A stretch of 64,000 nucleotides of DNA from Tupaia tana (Eukaryota; Chordata; Mammalia; Scandentia; Tupaiidae): the NCBI GenBank assembly GCA_026018925.1, contig JAKSZU010000007.1, positions 92,892,328 through 92,956,327 on the forward strand. Direction: 5' to 3'. Shown here piece by piece: positions 60,695 to 64,000 of this stretch (its first letter is position 1; each line of letters starts with the position of its first letter). Below the pieces are notes generated by a model, which saw nothing but the letters and a program-made list of their open reading frames with translations, had not been told where the DNA came from and ran no database searches. The position numbers and the translations under genes were made by a program.

Positions 60695-61617
60695 CTCTCT
60701 TTTTTTAATTTAAAAAATTTATTTATTATCATCATAATCTTGTTTATATTACATTGAATTGCGTATAACTTTACAGTGTGTTTTTATTGCATTACTTTTT
60801 CAAAAGGGAATGCCATGCATGTCAGTCAATACAGAGACATTAATCTCCCCACTTCATCATTCAATATCTTTTCATTTTTTCCCCAATCATTATTATTATT
60901 ATTCCAATTATTTTTTTAACCAGTCAATCACTATTTCTCATTTTGCTTCTAAAAAGACTTTACCCATCATGAAATACTTCTCAGACCAATCCAGTTGAGA
61001 ATACTATACATGTCATCAACAACAGGTAATAAGCCATATCTGTTTCTCACTAATGTCCTGCCTCTCTATTGTTCTCTTGCTATCTTTCTCTATCCTCTTC
61101 TCTTCATCCCCCATTCCACACGGTCTTATTCTCATTAAGTACTTTCACTGCTTTTTATGTCCTCCAATATTTTGCTGTCTACCATACAGTGCGGATAGTC
61201 GGTATATATTGAGTGGATACATACAATATCTTTCTTTCATAGCCTGGCTTACTTCACTCAGCAATAGATCCTCCATATCTGCCCACTTTCTATCAAATGC
61301 CAGGGTCTTGTTATTTTTTATGGCTGAGTAGTATTCCATAGAGTATATATGCCACACTTTTTCAATCCATTCATCGGTTTGTGGACATTTAGGTTGGTTC
61401 CATGTCTTGGCAATCATGAATAATGCTGCAATAAACATAGATGTGCAAGCACTTTTCCGACTGAGCGTTCTTCTGTTCTTTGGGTAGATACCCAGAAGTG
61501 GGATTGCTGGATCAATTGGTAGTTCTATTTGTAGATCTTTGAGGAACCTCCATATTGTTTTCTACAGTGGCTGAACCAGTTTACATTCCCACCAACAGTG
61601 TAGTTAGTTCTGTCTAT
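60695..61617 (-). mobile_element. L1 3' end (ORF2 C-terminus plus 3' UTR), 5'-truncated
   Basis: The ORF2 C-terminal segment is at 61145-61438 and beyond (VWHIYSMEYYSAIKNNKTLAF and on to RKWADMEDLLLSEV), then about 450 bases of 3' UTR and an A-rich end at about 60,695. Its last 190 bases are the reference for the composite element at 40.4 kb. It is a separate insertion from the L1 at 55.6-60.5 kb, since the order on the minus strand does not allow one continuous element. Confidence 0.85.
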
Positions 61618-61633
61618 CAGAAATAGAAATCAA

Positions 61634-61888
61634 TGGGACCAGCAGTTAGCGTAATGGCTGTCGCTGGACTCCCATGTAGTCGACTGTGGTTCACGTCCCG
61701 GACCCGGTTGGTTAAAACTCACGCCTGGCGCGTGTGCATGCATGCCCAAGATCCTGCGAGGAGAACGGAGGAGAAGGGATTGCGGCGTGGCCATCCTCCC
61801 CGGGGGGTGATTTCTTGCTTTCTATCTCTGTCTCTGTCTGTCTGGTGAGCGCACGTGCCCTATAGCAAAAACCTCTCAAAAAAAAAAG
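61634..61888 (+). mobile_element. tRNA-SINE type A
   Basis: TGGGACCAGCAGTTAGCGTA to CCCTATAGCAAAAACCTCTC; flanks share AGAAATARAAATCA. Confidence 0.93.
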
Positions 61889-61902
61889 AGAAATAAAAAT
61901 CA

Positions 61903-62202
61903 AAGCAAGAAATCACCCCCCCCCCCCCCCGGGGAGATGGCCACGCCGCAATCCCCTCTCCTCCATTCTCTGTGCTTGCTTGCCAGAAAGACAGAGACAG
62001 ACAGACAGACAGAAAGTGAGAAATCACCCCCCCCAGGGGGGATGGTCATGCCACAATCCCCTCCCCTCCATTCTTCTCTCGGGATCGTGGGCACGCACAC
62101 ACATGCAACTGGCATGAATTTAAGCCACCGGGTCCAGGACTCGAACTGCAGTAGACTACATGGGAGTCCAGCGACATAGCCATTAGCTAACTGCTGGTCC
62201 CT
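61903..62202 (-). mobile_element. tRNA-SINE type A, internally rearranged
   Basis: The CAAGAAATCACCCCCC to CCTCCATTCTC block (61,904-61,969) appears first, then the copy restarts at CTTGCTTGCCAGAAAGACAG and repeats the same block. Confidence 0.85.
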
Positions 62203-62270
62203 AAAATTTATTTAAAAATTTCTTTCTCAAGAAAGAGAGAGGCTCCTCGGCAAGGCTGTGCTCACCATGA

Positions 62271-62354
62271 TGTCCCCAGCAGGCCGACCGGTCAGGGTCG
62301 TGGTACCCGTGATGTCCCCAGCAGGCCGACCGGTCAGGGTCGTGGTACCCTGTG
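62271..62354. repeat. Two-copy 42-bp tandem duplication
   Basis: GATGTCCCCAGCAGGCCGAC and the following 22 bases occur twice without visible change. Creates a short DITGTTTLTGRPAG protein repeat in a spurious minus frame. Confidence 0.85.
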
Positions 62355-62845
62355 GGCTCACCAGCGTGTTCAGGATGACTGGGGATCCAAACCTGCGCCT
62401 CCCGTACAGCACCAGCGTCACGCAGCAGGACCGTAGCCCCTGAGCCACTGTGCCTGGGCCCAGCATTTATTCTTTATTTACATGGGTGTCTTCCCACCAG
62501 ATGAAAGCGTGTGAGCCCGTGAGGCCAGCGGAGTGTGGTTACGGCCGGCTCTCGGGGAGCACACGGAGCCCGGCACACAAGTCGGAGAGAGGATGAGAGA
62601 ATGGATGGCAGGCACTTTGTCTCGGGAACAGTAAGTGAAAACGTGCTCACTCAGGGTCCTCTTCTATTCCATCTGCGGGCCAACCATTGCATCGGAACTC
62701 CTCTGTAATCTCCCGCCACCGCCTGTTTTAAGCTCCTCTCAGAGGAACCCAGCCTCCCTGATGTGTAGACGTGAGTACCTGGGATCTCCACGAGCATGAA
62801 GGTATATTCTTACCGGGATGTGCCCTGTGGGACGGCAGCCTGTGC
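62355..62845. other. Unique intergenic sequence
   Basis: GC-moderate sequence without a recognisable gene. 62,370-62,465 resembles the head of another old tRNA-derived SINE in minus orientation (a CCAAACCTGCGCCTCCCG region before GAGCCACTGTGCC). This assignment is weak. Confidence 0.4.
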
Positions 62846-64000
62846 CTGGCACAGAGTGAGAGTTCACCCCGCCTTATTACATGTTACAGGGGTGGGGGGG
62901 CAACATAGAGTGAGAGTTCACCCCACCTTATTACATGTTACAGGGATGGGGGGTAACATAGAGTGAGAGTTCACCCCGCCTTATTACATGTTACAGGGGT
63001 GGGGGGTAACATAGAGTGAGAGTTCACCCCGCCTTATTACATGTTACGGGGGTGGGGGGTAACATAGAGTGAGAGTTCACCCCGCCTTATTACATGTTAT
63101 GGGGTGGGGGGGTAACATAGAGTGAGAGTTCACCCCGCCTTATTACATGTTACAGGGGTGGGGGGTAACATAGAGTGAGAGTTCACCCCCGCCTTATTAC
63201 ATGTTACAGGGATGGGGGGTAACATAGAGTGAGAGTTCACCCCGCCTTATTACATGTTATGGGGTGGGGGGCAACATAGAGTGAGAGTTCACCCCGCCTT
63301 ATTACATGTTACAGGGATGGGGGGTAACATAGAGTGAGAGTTCACCCCGCCTTATTACATGTTACAGGGATGGGGGGCAACATAGAGTGAGAGTTCACCC
63401 CGCCTTATTACATGTTACGGGGGTGGGGGGTAACATAGAGTGAGAGTTCACCCCGCCTTATTACATGTTACAGGGATGGGGGGCAACATAGAGTGAGAGT
63501 TCACCCCGCCTTATTACATGTTACAGGGGTGGGGGGCAACATAGAGTGAGAGTTCACCCCGCCTTATTACATGTTATGGGGTGGGGGGTAACATAGAGTG
63601 AGAGTTCACCCCGCCTTATTACATGTTACAGGGATGGGGGGTAACATAGAGTGAGAGTTCACCCCGCCTTATTACATGTTACAGGGATGGGGGGTAACAT
63701 AGAGTGAGAGTTCACCCCGCCTTATTACATGTTACAGGGGTGGGGGGCAACATAGAGTGAGAGTTCACCCCGCCTTATTACATGTTATGGGGTGGGGGGT
63801 AACATAGAGTGAGAGTTCACCCCGCCTTATTACATGTTACAGGGGTGGGGGGCAACATAGAGTGAGAGTTCACCCCGCCTTATTACATGTTACAGGGGTG
63901 GGGGGTAACATAGAGTGAGAGTTCACCCCACCTTATTACATGTTACAGGGGTGGGGGGTAACATAGAGTGAGAGTTCACCCGCCTTATTACATGTTAGAG
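62846..64000 (+). repeat. 53-bp minisatellite, about 21-22 copies, runs off the window
   Basis: The unit contains AACATAGAGTGAGAGTTCAC, then CCCGCCTTATTACATGTTA and a variable CAGGGATGGGGGG or TGGGGTGGGGGG spacer. Copies are nearly identical, and variation is mostly in the G-run spacer, so the array is homogenised or recently expanded. The right end is not reached. Confidence 0.95.

Noticed and set aside
55645..61617. A single L1 covering both fragments
   Set aside because: On the minus strand the 3' end piece (60.7-61.6 kb) would precede the 5' UTR of the other piece, so they are two insertions.
62846..64000. CRISPR-like regular repeats
   Set aside because: Units are contiguous 53-bp tandem copies without unique spacers, in mammalian DNA; a minisatellite.
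48037..64000. CNR2 coding exon expected next to FUCA1
   Set aside because: No seven-helix receptor sequence was found in any frame. It probably lies beyond the right edge, pushed away by the provirus and L1.

Overview
The window is nuclear DNA from a placental mammal. It carries two neighbouring human chromosome 1p36 genes, both on the minus strand. HMGCL is represented by exons 1 and 2 only, and the rest of the gene lies left of base 1. FUCA1 is complete, with 8 coding exons (24,698-47,400) that assemble to 469 codons including conserved splice sites. Gene order and orientation match human; the next human neighbour, CNR2, has no coding exon here.

The host lineage is inferred from repeats. 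I count about 90 copies of tRNA-derived SINEs, with no dimeric Alu and no rodent B1/B2. I use three working names. Type A is long (about 250 bp): a tRNA-like head with a B box like GGTTCGAGTCC, a body with a GAGAGGAGAATGG motif, and an end at CCCTATAGCAAAAACCTCT plus poly(A). Type B is short (about 150 bp): a similar head, a CT-rich middle, and a TGGTCAAATTAAAATAAATA tail. Type C comprises older, diverged relatives. One small 7SL-derived (FLAM/Alu-like) fragment points to Euarchontoglires. A colugo (Dermoptera) is my best guess, with moderate confidence.

Layout: 1-6,773 is HMGCL intron 2, exon 2, intron 1 and exon 1, with a CpG-rich promoter to about 6,960. The intergenic stretch 7-24 kb is packed with SINEs. 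It holds an endogenous betaretrovirus-like element with two U3 ends (10,007-12,565), old L1 pieces, and retropseudogenes of SNRPB2 and RPS2. FUCA1 spans 24.1-47.4 kb. Its introns hold SINEs, a 79-bp mariner-like MITE, an EIF5A2 retropseudogene, and a composite L1 5' part - GC-rich VNTR - L1 3' end element (38.4-40.6 kb). Upstream of FUCA1 lies a young betaretrovirus-like provirus (48,874-55,359, minus strand) with 6-bp target duplication, Lys3-like primer site, gag, a deleted pro-pol, RNase H-integrase, env and polypurine tract. Beyond it are a 3'-truncated L1 (55.6-60.5 kb), a second L1 3' end (60.7-61.6 kb), and a 53-bp minisatellite running off the right edge.

The two host enzymes are unrelated: mitochondrial HMG-CoA lyase and lysosomal alpha-L-fucosidase. 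The strongest material for further study is in the mobile elements: the provirus with inverted U3 ends, the L1-VNTR-L1 composite, and the young provirus whose deletion fuses the start of dUTPase to RNase H. All comparisons were made by eye; edges of old SINEs are accurate to about 10 bases.
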